From a virus: DNA of 36,327 nucleotides. Under the pieces are notes generated by a model. It saw only the letters and a program-made list of their open reading frames with translations. It did not search any database and was not told the origin of the DNA. Of this stretch, positions 14,829-22,208 are shown piece by piece. Position 1 is the first letter of the stretch, and every line of letters begins with the position of its first letter. The DNA lies in the IMG/VR virus record IMGVR_UViG_3300028831_000374, positions 1 to 36,327 of that record. One strand, given 5' to 3'. Made by a program: the position numbers and the translations under genes.

Positions 14829-15046
14829 CCGCCCTGGCCCCAGCCACCGACGAGCACCCGGTCGAGTGTTTTTGCACGCTCTGCCTTCGCAAGCGCGGCG
14901 GCGATGCCAATGATGCAGAAGCTTCATTCATCGCCCGCACGTTGGAGCACGACCGGAGAATGCGTGAGGTGCACCTAGACCTCGTCGGCTGGATGGCTCG
15001 GCACGGTATTGAGCGGTTGCCGAGTGCGGTGCCGTTGCCGTTCTGA
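14825..15046 (+). CDS. Hypothetical small Cys-containing protein
   Basis: A 73-residue protein with CFCTLCLRKRGG near the N-terminus and a helical acidic-basic middle (FIARTLEHDRRMREVHLDLVGWMARHG). The ATG overlaps the previous stop (ATGA), indicating coupled translation. No family recognised. Confidence 0.62.
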   Translation: MTALAPATDEHPVECFCTLCLRKRGGDANDAEASFIARTLEHDRRMREVHLDLVGWMARHGIERLPSAVPLPF

Positions 15047-15059
15047 GGGAGAAGCGACC

Positions 15060-15494
15060 ATGCGATTTGTCTTCGATGACGGTGGGCGAACTGCGGCCGG
15101 CTACAAGGGCCTCGCCGGTGATTGCGTCTGCCGCTCCATCGCGATTGCGTCCGGCAAGCCATACGCGGAAATCTACGCGGCCCTCGGAAAAGGCTGCAAG
15201 ACGCAGCGTCGCTCGAAGCGCGGCGGGCCGCATTCCAGCGCACGGGACGGCGTGCACACGAGTCGCAAGTGGTTCAAGGACTTCATGACCTCGCTCGGCT
15301 TCGTGTGGGTGCCGTGCATGGGTATCGGCACCGGCTGCAAAGTGCACCTGCACGACGGCGAGTTGCCGGCGGGGCGACTGGTGGTCGCGGTCAGCAAGCA
15401 CCTGACGGCAGTAATCGACGGCGTGATTCACGACACACACGACCCAAGCCGCGACGGCTCGCGATGCGTGTACGGCTACTTCATGAAGGCGTGA
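15060..15494 (+). CDS. Papain-like cysteine-peptidase-fold phage protein
   Basis: The 144-residue protein has the ordered triad of a papain-like fold: AGDCVCRSIAIAS with C22, VSKHLTAVIDGVI with H114, and HDTHDPSRDGSRCVYGYF with a following Asp. Similar GDCxxRAIAIA...H..AVxDG...HDTxDPSR proteins recur in phages and planctomycetes, but I know of no defined substrate. ATG 15060 follows GAGGGAG. Activity is inferred from motif order only; a non-peptidase role of the fold is possible. A second cysteine-protease-like protein lies at 33419. Confidence 0.62.
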   Translation: MRFVFDDGGRTAAGYKGLAGDCVCRSIAIASGKPYAEIYAALGKGCKTQRRSKRGGPHSSARDGVHTSRKWFKDFMTSLGFVWVPCMGIGTGCKVHLHDGELPAGRLVVAVSKHLTAVIDGVIHDTHDPSRDGSRCVYGYFMKA

Positions 15495-15574
15495 GCCAGT
15501 GCCCGGCCCGCCGCTGGTTGTTGGGCGACGGCTGGCGGCGGTGTCCGGGCGACTGGAGGGGAGAGACGAGATGA
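15491..15574 (+). CDS. Possible 27-residue peptide, coupled at both ends
   Basis: A GTG overlapping the previous stop (GTGA) opens a 27-codon frame, CPARRWLLGDGWRRCPGDW at its core, and its TGA overlaps the next ATG (ATGA). The two Cys-Pro pairs look like a single zinc or disulfide hairpin. It fills an otherwise empty 76-base gap in a tightly packed run. It is short enough to be chance. Confidence 0.35.
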   Translation: MSQCPARRWLLGDGWRRCPGDWRGETR

Positions 15575-15732
15575 ATGCCGGCGAGAAGATTCGATTCGAG
15601 TGCAACGTGTGTCATGTCGTCTTTGACGTGACCTACGAGCCGCACCACAAGGGCAACCCGGAAGTCTCGGACGATGAGCAGACCGTCGATTTCTGTCCGT
15701 TCTGCGGCGAAGAGAACGTCACCGAGCAGTAG
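15571..15732 (+). CDS. Small zinc-ribbon protein
   Basis: A 53-residue protein with CNVCHVVFDV and CPFCGEENV, a textbook two-knuckle zinc ribbon separated by about 30 residues. GGAGGGGAGAG precedes ATG 15571. Such proteins in phages often bind RNA polymerase, ribosomes or nucleic acid; the role here is unknown. Confidence 0.7.
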   Translation: MNAGEKIRFECNVCHVVFDVTYEPHHKGNPEVSDDEQTVDFCPFCGEENVTEQ

Positions 15733-15743
15733 AGGCTGCCATC

Positions 15744-15971
15744 ATGGCCCTGCACGACATCGGCAAGCTGGACGACGCCAAACCCGCCGGTCCGCGTACT
15801 CCCCTCCCGCCGCTGTGCGCGAAGTGCCGGAAGCGCGTGGCGTTCGTGGAAGTCGAGGTCGAGGGCGTGACGGTCAAGGTCTGCGACGGGTGCAACGTCG
15901 AGCTGTGGCACGCCAATGAGCGGGTGCGGAAGCGGACGGCACGTAATGGAGCAACCCAGCATGGCCGCTGA
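15744..15971 (+). CDS. Small zinc-finger protein
   Basis: A 75-residue protein with CAKCRKRVAFVEVEVEGVTVKVCDGC, a four-Cys ribbon with a beta hairpin between knuckles, and a basic tail (RVRKRTARNG). It overlaps the next gene by eleven bases. Confidence 0.66.
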   Translation: MALHDIGKLDDAKPAGPRTPLPPLCAKCRKRVAFVEVEVEGVTVKVCDGCNVELWHANERVRKRTARNGATQHGR

Positions 15972-16098
15972 TTTCGCCGGTTGGCTCTTGTTCGTCTTCG
16001 GTCTGTGGGGCTTGCTGGCGTGGTTTTGCGAACGAGCGGACAAACGTCGCGCGGAGCGCGAGCGGAAAACCCAACGGAGTGACCTATGCGATTCCTGA
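15961..16098 (+). CDS. Small membrane protein
   Basis: A 45-residue product with one hydrophobic helix (FAGWLLFVFGLWGLLAWFC) followed by a very basic tail (RADKRRAERERK). ATG 15961 has GGAG about ten bases upstream; ATG 15946 would add five residues. It overlaps the next start. Confidence 0.55.
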   Translation: MAADFAGWLLFVFGLWGLLAWFCERADKRRAERERKTQRSDLCDS

Positions 16099-16214
16099 TT
16101 CGAGAACTGCGGCGTCTAGCGTGGGCGACCTACGCGGCCCTCTACGCCTTCGACGCAGCCTTAGACGGCGGCGAACCGGAAGACCTTGATGCGACCCGCG
16201 CGAGGGCAGCATGA
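16086..16214 (+). CDS. Tiny hypothetical protein
   Basis: A 42-residue frame, MRFLIRELRRLAWATYAALYAFD then an acidic tail. It is amphipathic with a hydrophobic patch. It overlaps the preceding gene by 13 bases and the next by ATGA, consistent with coupled translation. Confidence 0.5.
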   Translation: MRFLIRELRRLAWATYAALYAFDAALDGGEPEDLDATRARAA

Positions 16215-16483
16215 GTTGGCTGCGAGCCTTCATCGATTGGATAGCGCCGCCGAAGCGGTTGCCGTTCATCGGTCAACAGCCGGGGTATCGCTTGTACGTG
16301 CATTCCACGACGTATCAGGTGGCTCGCAGTCACGGCTTCATTTGGCTTGACCTTGTGTCGCACTACACCGCGCCGCCCGACAGGATGAGCGCCAAGCTGA
16401 CACCGGAAACGGCTCGGCAAATTGCATGGGCCTTGCTGTCATCGGCTGATGTTCAGGAAATGGCTGACCACCAGAGCGGCTGA
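16211..16483 (+). CDS. Hypothetical protein
   Basis: A 90-residue protein; the ATG overlaps the previous stop (ATGA). It has a hydrophobic-aromatic opening (WLRAFIDWIAPPKRLPFI), central strands (YRLYVHSTTYQVARSHGFIWLDLVSHY) and a C-terminal helix. It is the last gene of the small-gene run before the structured non-coding stretch. Confidence 0.62.
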   Translation: MSWLRAFIDWIAPPKRLPFIGQQPGYRLYVHSTTYQVARSHGFIWLDLVSHYTAPPDRMSAKLTPETARQIAWALLSSADVQEMADHQSG

Positions 16484-16489
16484 ATCAAC

Positions 16490-16558
16490 CCCCGCGGCGG
16501 CACTCCGTCAATGCGCGACGGGGCACCGGCAAGCGAGTCCGCCGGCGCCGCCGCGGGG
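16490..16558 (+). ncRNA. Putative structured RNA, GC-rich three-way junction A
   Basis: A 12-bp perfect stem (16490-16501 with 16547-16558) encloses two hairpins: CCGTC/GACGG (16505-16509 with 16517-16521, 7-base loop) and CCGGC/GCCGG (16526-16530 with 16541-16545, 10-base loop). It lies in a 197-base stretch without a gene. It could act as an attenuator, mRNA stabiliser or free small RNA. Strand is assumed from the neighbouring genes. Confidence 0.42.
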
Positions 16559-16574
16559 TGAACTGAGGAGCGGA

Positions 16575-16659
16575 GGCGGGGCGGGCGGCGGCAACTAAGG
16601 ACGGTTCGTCACACCGACCTTGGCGGGCTGGGAACCCAAGGAAGCCGACCCGCCCCGCC
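16575..16659 (+). ncRNA. Putative structured RNA, GC-rich junction B
   Basis: An 11-bp perfect stem (GGCGGGGCGGG 16575-16585 with 16649-16659) encloses two hairpins: CGGT/ACCG (16602-16605 with 16613-16616) and CCTTGG/CCAAGG (16618-16623 with 16636-16641). It follows junction A after 16 bases and precedes the replication genes at 16681. Two similar folds in tandem argue for function. Confidence 0.38.
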
Positions 16660-16680
16660 GCCAAAGGGCAAGGCAGCTAT

Positions 16681-16911
16681 ATGGCACGCGGCCCGTTTAT
16701 CGACTGGACGCCGAAGCGCGACGCGACGATTCGCCGCATGTGGGCCGAGGGGTGCAGCGTAGCACTGATCGCCTGGGAGATTGGGCTGGTGGAGCAACGC
16801 AAAGCGGTGTGGTCGCACATCCGGCACGCACTGGCGTTGCCGGCGAGAAGGCCGACGGACGGGCGGTACTGGCGGCTGAAGCGACGGTTGCCCGGTCGGA
16901 AGAGCGCTTGA
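16681..16911 (+). CDS. GcrA-like helix-turn-helix protein
   Basis: A 76-residue basic protein: DWTPKRDATIRRMWAEGCSVALIAWEIGL then VWSHIRHALALPARRPTDGR. The W-x-x-x-RDATIRRMWAEGCS...IA..IG pattern matches the N-terminal DNA-binding HTH of GcrA-type cell-cycle regulators, which recur as short phage regulators. It opens the replication block after the structured stretch. A phage transcription or replication-origin factor is plausible. Confidence 0.6.
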   Translation: MARGPFIDWTPKRDATIRRMWAEGCSVALIAWEIGLVEQRKAVWSHIRHALALPARRPTDGRYWRLKRRLPGRKSA

Positions 16912-16976
16912 CGTTCTGGCGGGGCGAGTGGCCGCGTGAGAAAGCGATCGAAGAAATCAATCGGAGCAACCGAGCA

Positions 16977-18311
16977 ATGACGACTGCACAACAGCAACAG
17001 CTTCAACCACTGTGGCCCCACCGCATCGAAATCATCGGACTCACCGGTGAATTCGCGTCGGGCAAAACGCTGTTCGGACTCACCATTGACCCGCAACACA
17101 CGCGGATTTACGACACCGAGAAGTCGGCCGGCTCGTACCTCTCTCTCGGCTTCGACCGCGTCGACATGGGAGCAGAGCTCCTCAAGCGATACCCGACAGG
17201 CTACAAGCCAAAGCAGGCTTTCGAGTGGTGGCTGGACTCCATCCGTCGCATCGAACCCGGCAAATTCCGCGTGATCATGCTCGACACGATCGGCGAGGTT
17301 GAGTCCGGCCTCACGGATTGGGTCGAAGACAACCCCCAACACTTCAACCACACGCGGAACCAGTACGACCGCATGGCGGGCCTATTCTGGGCCGACGTTA
17401 AAGAACACTGGAAACTAGTCCTCAACGACCTCGCGAGCCGCTGCGAGACGTTCGTATTCACCGCTCACATGGGCAACGTGTGGGACGGGGGAGCGGCGCC
17501 GGTGAAGGGCAAGAGGAAGCCGAAGGGGAAAGAGACGCTGATGGAACTGGCGTCGCTGTACCTTCAGCTTGAGCGAAAGCCGGACGACAAAGGAGCCGTG
17601 CCTGCGATCCCGTCGGCCATCGTCCTCAAGTCTCGCCTTGCTTCCATGCGGCTCAATAAAGAGGCCGGCGGCGAAGTGGAGGTCTTACCGACGCTGCCGC
17701 CTCGCCTGCCGTTCGCCACGCCGAAGGCAATACGCGAGTACATGGTGAAGCCGCCGGACTACGCGAAGTTGAAGAAAGACGAGCGCGTGCAAGAGCAACG
17801 GATGAGCGAGGATGATCGGTTGCAACTTCAGGCTCAGATCGCCAAAGACAACGCGGAAGCCGAGCGGGCTAGAACGGAGCGCATGGGGGGCCTGGCCGCG
17901 GCGGCTACGAGGCACGAGGCGCTGACGGCAGGGGCGCCCAGCGCAATGACGGAGCAGCAAGCCACGACGACGACCCTGTCGACCAACGGCACGCACAGCG
18001 TTAACATCGGCACGCCCAGCACAAATGGCACTCACGCAGACGACGATCCGGCGACTGAGTCGCAACTCCAAGAACTCGCCCGGCTCCGCAACCTCGGAGC
18101 AAGGAACCGCAACTTAACCACCAAGGACATGATCGGCGGCTGGTGGTCGGACGTGATGAAGCCGTTCGGAGTGGCAAGCGCAAAGGCACTGAAGTACGCG
18201 ACGGCGCAGGCGCTGATCGACCAGCTACGCCAAAGCGAAGACTTATCCTTTCGCTTCGGTGGCGAGTCGCCGGAACGCGAGTCGGCCGCATCAACTGCAA
18301 GCACTCAGTAA
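16977..18311 (+). CDS. RecA-fold phage NTPase (Sak4-like)
   Basis: The 444-residue protein has a Walker A GEFASGKT (residues 24-31) just after a short beta strand (IEIIGLTG), a YDTEKSAGS segment, and a Walker B-like RVIMLDTIGE near residue 103. This is the layout of single-domain phage P-loop NTPases such as Sak4/AAA_24, which assist single-strand annealing and recombination. Residues about 270-330 are coiled and charged; 330-370 are Thr/Ser/Asn-rich, and a small helical domain ends the protein. It lies near an ssDNA-binding-like gene and the helicase, as in Sak4 modules. The Sak4 assignment is by architecture, not alignment. Confidence 0.7.
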   Translation: MTTAQQQQLQPLWPHRIEIIGLTGEFASGKTLFGLTIDPQHTRIYDTEKSAGSYLSLGFDRVDMGAELLKRYPTGYKPKQAFEWWLDSIRRIEPGKFRVIMLDTIGEVESGLTDWVEDNPQHFNHTRNQYDRMAGLFWADVKEHWKLVLNDLASRCETFVFTAHMGNVWDGGAAPVKGKRKPKGKETLMELASLYLQLERKPDDKGAVPAIPSAIVLKSRLASMRLNKEAGGEVEVLPTLPPRLPFATPKAIREYMVKPPDYAKLKKDERVQEQRMSEDDRLQLQAQIAKDNAEAERARTERMGGLAAAATRHEALTAGAPSAMTEQQATTTTLSTNGTHSVNIGTPSTNGTHADDDPATESQLQELARLRNLGARNRNLTTKDMIGGWWSDVMKPFGVASAKALKYATAQALIDQLRQSEDLSFRFGGESPERESAASTASTQ

Positions 18312-18342
18312 CACCTTCGACCCGGCCGAGTGGCCGACATCG

Positions 18343-18519
18343 ATGCACCGGTATTGCCTTGCCCACGGTGCCGCGGTGATTTTCGAGAAGGGCTTGGCCG
18401 CGCTCGGCTATCCGCCGACATGGGTAACGACCGGTTGGGAAGTGCTCGGTATCGAAGATGCGTTAGCGGGTCGCCCCGTCGGACTTCCCAAGGCGAGATT
18501 CGTTGACTGGCGAGACTGA
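18343..18519 (+). CDS. Hypothetical small protein
   Basis: A 58-residue product MHRYCLAHGAAVIFEKGLAALGYPPTWVTTGWEVLG with a possible N-terminal hydrophobic helix. GAGTGG lies nine bases upstream of ATG. It sits between the RecA-fold NTPase and the ssDNA-binding-like gene. Confidence 0.5.
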   Translation: MHRYCLAHGAAVIFEKGLAALGYPPTWVTTGWEVLGIEDALAGRPVGLPKARFVDWRD

Positions 18520-18580
18520 CCGACTGACCGAAAGACACGCTGAATCGTTCGTTTCTCTATCGATGAAAGGACTTTAGACG

Positions 18581-19162
18581 ATGGGCCTCGATCTGAACCT
18601 GCCCGACGACTACGCGATGTCCGAAACGGACTTCGACAAGATCGTCGCCGGCAACATGCTCCCAGTGGGCACCTACGGCTTTCAAGTGACCGAAGTGCGT
18701 GAGACCGCGGCGAAGTCTTCCGACAGCGAGGGCATCGAGTTCGAGCTGACCGTGATCGACGGGCCTCTCCGCGGGCAGTCGATCAAGGACGTGCTGTGGG
18801 ACACGCCAGGCGTGCGTGACAAACGCTGGCCGATCTTCCAGGCCCGCCTCGGCGCAACGATCAAACAGGGCGACAAGTACGTGAAGAATCCGAACTTCAA
18901 GTCGTGGCGCGACGCCATCGGCGCGAAGGTTAACGGTGAAGTGATCCACGAAGACATCAAGGATAAGAACACGGACGCGCCGACCGGAAAAAAGCGGGCG
19001 AAGCTCGCGTTCAACGGGCTGTACCCGTACGACCCGAGCAAGCACAGCGGCGGTGGAGTCGCTGGCGGAGTCGCGCCAAGCGGGTCGAGCGCACCGAGCT
19101 CGACCGGCGCCCCGCTACCAGCCGGCGCCGGAGCGAGTCGGTACGACACGAGCGACCTGTAG
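18581..19162 (+). CDS. ssDNA-binding-like protein (DUF669-like)
   Basis: A 193-residue protein with a beta-rich core (LPVGTYGFQVTEVRETAAKSSDSEGIEFELTVIDGPLRGQSIKDVL) that matches the DUF669-type fold often paired with phage recombinases. It has a Gly/Ser/Ala-rich disordered tail from about residue 155 and a short acidic end (YDTSDL) reminiscent of the SSB C-terminal tip that recruits partner proteins. The gene is between the RecA-fold NTPase and the helicase. Role as a single-strand-binding partner is inferred. Confidence 0.65.
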   Translation: MGLDLNLPDDYAMSETDFDKIVAGNMLPVGTYGFQVTEVRETAAKSSDSEGIEFELTVIDGPLRGQSIKDVLWDTPGVRDKRWPIFQARLGATIKQGDKYVKNPNFKSWRDAIGAKVNGEVIHEDIKDKNTDAPTGKKRAKLAFNGLYPYDPSKHSGGGVAGGVAPSGSSAPSSTGAPLPAGAGASRYDTSDL

Positions 19163-19221
19163 GCGACAACCGGTAGGCTTCGCGGTAACTTCCCACACCA
19201 CGGCAAGGCGGCGGCGGACCA

Positions 19222-21657
19222 ATGGCGAGCGCGGAACTAGACCTTGATCTTGCGACTGAGGAGAGCAGCAAGGGCAAAGCTCCGGCGCTCACCGCCGCCG
19301 ATCTTGCGCGCAAAGAACTGACTGGAACGGTTGACCACGTCCGATTTCGCAACAAGGCGGACGGCTTCACCATCGTCGGGCTCAAGACGGGTCACGCGGC
19401 GAAAGGGCGAGATGAAAACGAAGAACTCGCCAAGGGGCAGACATTCAGGTTTTTAGGCCGGTGGGACGCCAGCGACACCCGCGGGCCGACCTTCCGCTTC
19501 GACAGCTTCGTTATCCCTGAGCCGGCCACGCGCGAGGCGGTCGTTCGCTACCTCGTCAAACTCTGCGACGACATCGGCGAGCGACGGGCCAGCAAGCTAT
19601 GGGGCAAGTATGGACCGGACACCGTGCGCGTTCTGCGCAGCGAACCGGAGCGAGTCGTTGCTGATGGTCTACTTGCCGCTGATGTCGCGAATGACGCGGC
19701 CAAAGAACTCACCAAAGCGGCTCAATTCGAGGACACCAAACTCGACCTGTTCGGGATCTTCGCTGGCCGCGGTTTTCCGGGGGTGTTGATCGAAGCTGCT
19801 ATTTCGACGTGGGGGGCAAAGGCCGGCGACATCGTGCGGCGCGATCCGTTCGCTCTGCTCGTTAACGAGCTCCCCGGCTGCGGATTCAAGCGCTGCGATC
19901 GGCTGTACATCGATCGTGGCAAGCCGGCTGATGCGCTGAAGCGCCAGATGCTGTGCGGCTGGGACAACGTACGAAGCAATTCCGCTGGGCATACTTGGAT
20001 CAAGGTGGAACGAGTGATTGACGCCATTCGGGAGACTATCCCGAGCGCGAAAGTCAATCCGGTGCGGGCGATCAAGCTGGGCATTCGAGCTGGCTGGCTC
20101 GCCAAGCATCGTGACGCGAGCGAGCAATTGTGGATCGCTGAAGCAGAGAAGGCCCGCGACGAGATGCAAATCGGGCAAGCGGTTGCGAAGCTACGGCAGG
20201 AAACGACCGTCATGTGGCCCGGCGAGCCGCTTCCCGGCCCATCGCCTGATAAGCCCGTCTCGCCGCACCAGCAAGCCGCCTGGGACTCTATTCGCCTCTC
20301 GCGCCTCTGCATCCTGACCGGCGGGCCTGGGACGGGCAAGACGTTCACGCTCGCCGCCATCTTGCGCCTCATCGTTCAGCAGTTCGGCCGGTTCGCCGTC
20401 GCCGTCGCCGCGCCGACCGGTAAGGCCGCGGTGCGCTCGACCCAAGCGATGCAAGCGGCCGGCGTGCCGCTCCGCGCAACGACAATCCACAAGCTGCTCA
20501 ACATCAGCCGCAACGGCCACGACGGCAAGGGGTGGGGGTTCCAATACCACGCGGGCAATCCGCTCCCGTTCAAGTTCGTTGTCGTTGACGAAACCTCGAT
20601 GGTCTCCGCAGACCTGATGGCGTCGCTACTCCAGGCGTGCGGGGAAGGGTGCCACGTTCTACTCATCGGCGATCCGCACCAGCTTCCACCTGTTGGCCAC
20701 GGGGCGCCGCTCCGCGACTTCATCGCCGCCGGGATTGCAACGGCTGAATTGACAGAAATCCGCCGCAATGCCGGAACCATCGTCCGGGCGTGTGCGGCGA
20801 TCAAGGCCGGCAAGCGGTTCGATGTTGATGATAGGTATGAGCCTGAGCCGACCGACGACTTAGGGCCGCGCAATCTGCGACTGTTCGAGACATCGTCCCC
20901 CAAGGAAGCGGCCGAACTCCTCGATCGAACGCTCTCCACGCTCAAATCGTTCGATCCGGTTTGGCAGACCCAAGTGATTGTTGCCCTCAACAAAAAGAGT
21001 GAGATAAGCCGAAGCGCCATCAACGCCCGCCTTCAGCTTCTCCTCAACCCGAACGGACGGGCCGAACTAGGCAACCCGTTCCGGCTGGACGACAAGGTGA
21101 TCTGCCTGAAAAACAAGTGGGCGCAAGTTGTGCGGCTACGGGCCGATTGTGACCCGGAAAATGCCGCCCTCGCCACCGACGCCGGTAATTACAAGTCGGT
21201 AATTGTCGAGACAGAAAATGGCAGCGAAGAGGCCGAGACGTACGTCGCTAACGGCGAGATCGGTCGCATTGAAGCCATCTCGCCGAAGATGGCGATCGCC
21301 CGGTTCAGCGAAGGCGACGAGCTAATCCGCATTCCCATCGGCAAGCAACAAAACACCGAGACGCCGGACGCCGCGGATGACGACCGCGGGGCCGCAGGCG
21401 ACTACGATTTGGCCTACGCCATCACGGCCCATAAATCGCAAGGCTCCGAGTCGCCGTGCGTCTTCGTTATGATCGACGAGGCCGCAGGCATGATCGCCTC
21501 GCGCGAGTGGGCCTACACAGCAATTTCCCGCGCGGCACAACTCTGTGTGCTTATCGGTAAACGGGCAACCGTAGACAAGCAGGTCCGCCGCGTGGCGCTC
21601 ACTCGCCGCAAGACTTTCCTTGTCGAGCGGCTCACCGGAGCGGAGGCGTTTCAATGA
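19222..21657 (+). CDS. RecD2-like superfamily 1 DNA helicase
   Basis: The 811-residue protein unwinds duplex DNA 5' to 3'. The N-terminal part resembles RecD2: an OB-like strand set (TGTVDHVRFRNKADGFTIVGL), helix-hairpin-helix-type repeats and GCGFKRCDRLY. The motor has motif I GGPGTGKT (about 368-375), motif Ia AAPTGKAA, motif II VVVDETSMV (about 453), motif III GDPHQLPPVG (about 485), and motif V/VI AYAITAHKSQGSE (about 733) with YTAISRA. The insertion between motifs III and V carries an acidic region. Its length is typical of RecD2. The stop overlaps the ERCC4 gene by ATGA. It probably serves fork progression or recombination in phage replication. Confidence 0.85.
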   Translation: MASAELDLDLATEESSKGKAPALTAADLARKELTGTVDHVRFRNKADGFTIVGLKTGHAAKGRDENEELAKGQTFRFLGRWDASDTRGPTFRFDSFVIPEPATREAVVRYLVKLCDDIGERRASKLWGKYGPDTVRVLRSEPERVVADGLLAADVANDAAKELTKAAQFEDTKLDLFGIFAGRGFPGVLIEAAISTWGAKAGDIVRRDPFALLVNELPGCGFKRCDRLYIDRGKPADALKRQMLCGWDNVRSNSAGHTWIKVERVIDAIRETIPSAKVNPVRAIKLGIRAGWLAKHRDASEQLWIAEAEKARDEMQIGQAVAKLRQETTVMWPGEPLPGPSPDKPVSPHQQAAWDSIRLSRLCILTGGPGTGKTFTLAAILRLIVQQFGRFAVAVAAPTGKAAVRSTQAMQAAGVPLRATTIHKLLNISRNGHDGKGWGFQYHAGNPLPFKFVVVDETSMVSADLMASLLQACGEGCHVLLIGDPHQLPPVGHGAPLRDFIAAGIATAELTEIRRNAGTIVRACAAIKAGKRFDVDDRYEPEPTDDLGPRNLRLFETSSPKEAAELLDRTLSTLKSFDPVWQTQVIVALNKKSEISRSAINARLQLLLNPNGRAELGNPFRLDDKVICLKNKWAQVVRLRADCDPENAALATDAGNYKSVIVETENGSEEAETYVANGEIGRIEAISPKMAIARFSEGDELIRIPIGKQQNTETPDAADDDRGAAGDYDLAYAITAHKSQGSESPCVFVMIDEAAGMIASREWAYTAISRAAQLCVLIGKRATVDKQVRRVALTRRKTFLVERLTGAEAFQ

Positions 21658-22208
21658 GCACGAGCAAAGCCGCTCGCACCCGCGCCGCTCTCGATTACGT
21701 GCTCTTCCCGCGGGCGGTTGTTGTCGACACGCGCGAGCAGCTTCCGTACTCGTTCGGCGGTTTGCGGGCTGACGTATCGTATGGAGCCGGCAGCAGCGCC
21801 ACACTCATGATCGAACTTGTCGCCGGCACGCTAGGCCAGGGCGACTACTCGCTCGCCGGATTCGAGAGGCGGTTGGCTGTCGAGAGAAAGTCAATCGCGG
21901 ACCTGTTTAACACACTCGGTCAAGGTCGCGACCGGTTCGTACGCGAGCTCGAACGCATGCAAGAGGCGCTCGATTTCGCCGCGATCGTCGTTGAAGCCGA
22001 CTGGGCGCGGATCCTCAATGACCCGCCGCCCTTTACCGAGTTGTCGCCAAAGATCGTCCACCGCAGCGTGATCGCGTGGCAGCAGCGATACCCGCGGGTC
22101 CATTGGCTGATGATGCCCGATCGGCGGGTTGCTGAAGTCACGACGTTTAGGGTTCTCGAACGATTCTGGCGTGAGGCAGAAAAGAAAAAACGGAGTATTG
22201 AGCAATGA
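21654..22208 (+). CDS. ERCC4-type structure-specific nuclease
   Basis: A 184-residue protein with the ERCC4 catalytic signature: VVVDTREQLPYS (D25, E28), LGQGDYSLAGFERRLAVERKSIADLF where the GDY and ERKS segments supply metal and DNA contacts, then a helical end. It is a minimal, single-domain version of XPF/Mus81-type nucleases found in phages. The gene is coupled to helicase upstream and primase downstream by ATGA overlaps, fitting fork or branched-intermediate processing. Confidence 0.82.
   Translation: MSTSKAARTRAALDYVLFPRAVVVDTREQLPYSFGGLRADVSYGAGSSATLMIELVAGTLGQGDYSLAGFERRLAVERKSIADLFNTLGQGRDRFVRELERMQEALDFAAIVVEADWARILNDPPPFTELSPKIVHRSVIAWQQRYPRVHWLMMPDRRVAEVTTFRVLERFWREAEKKKRSIEQ

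Noticed and set aside
16600-16618. T-loop-like GGTTCGTCACACC in the structured stretch
   Set aside because: Only a 4-bp stem, wrong base at position 58, and no matching acceptor.
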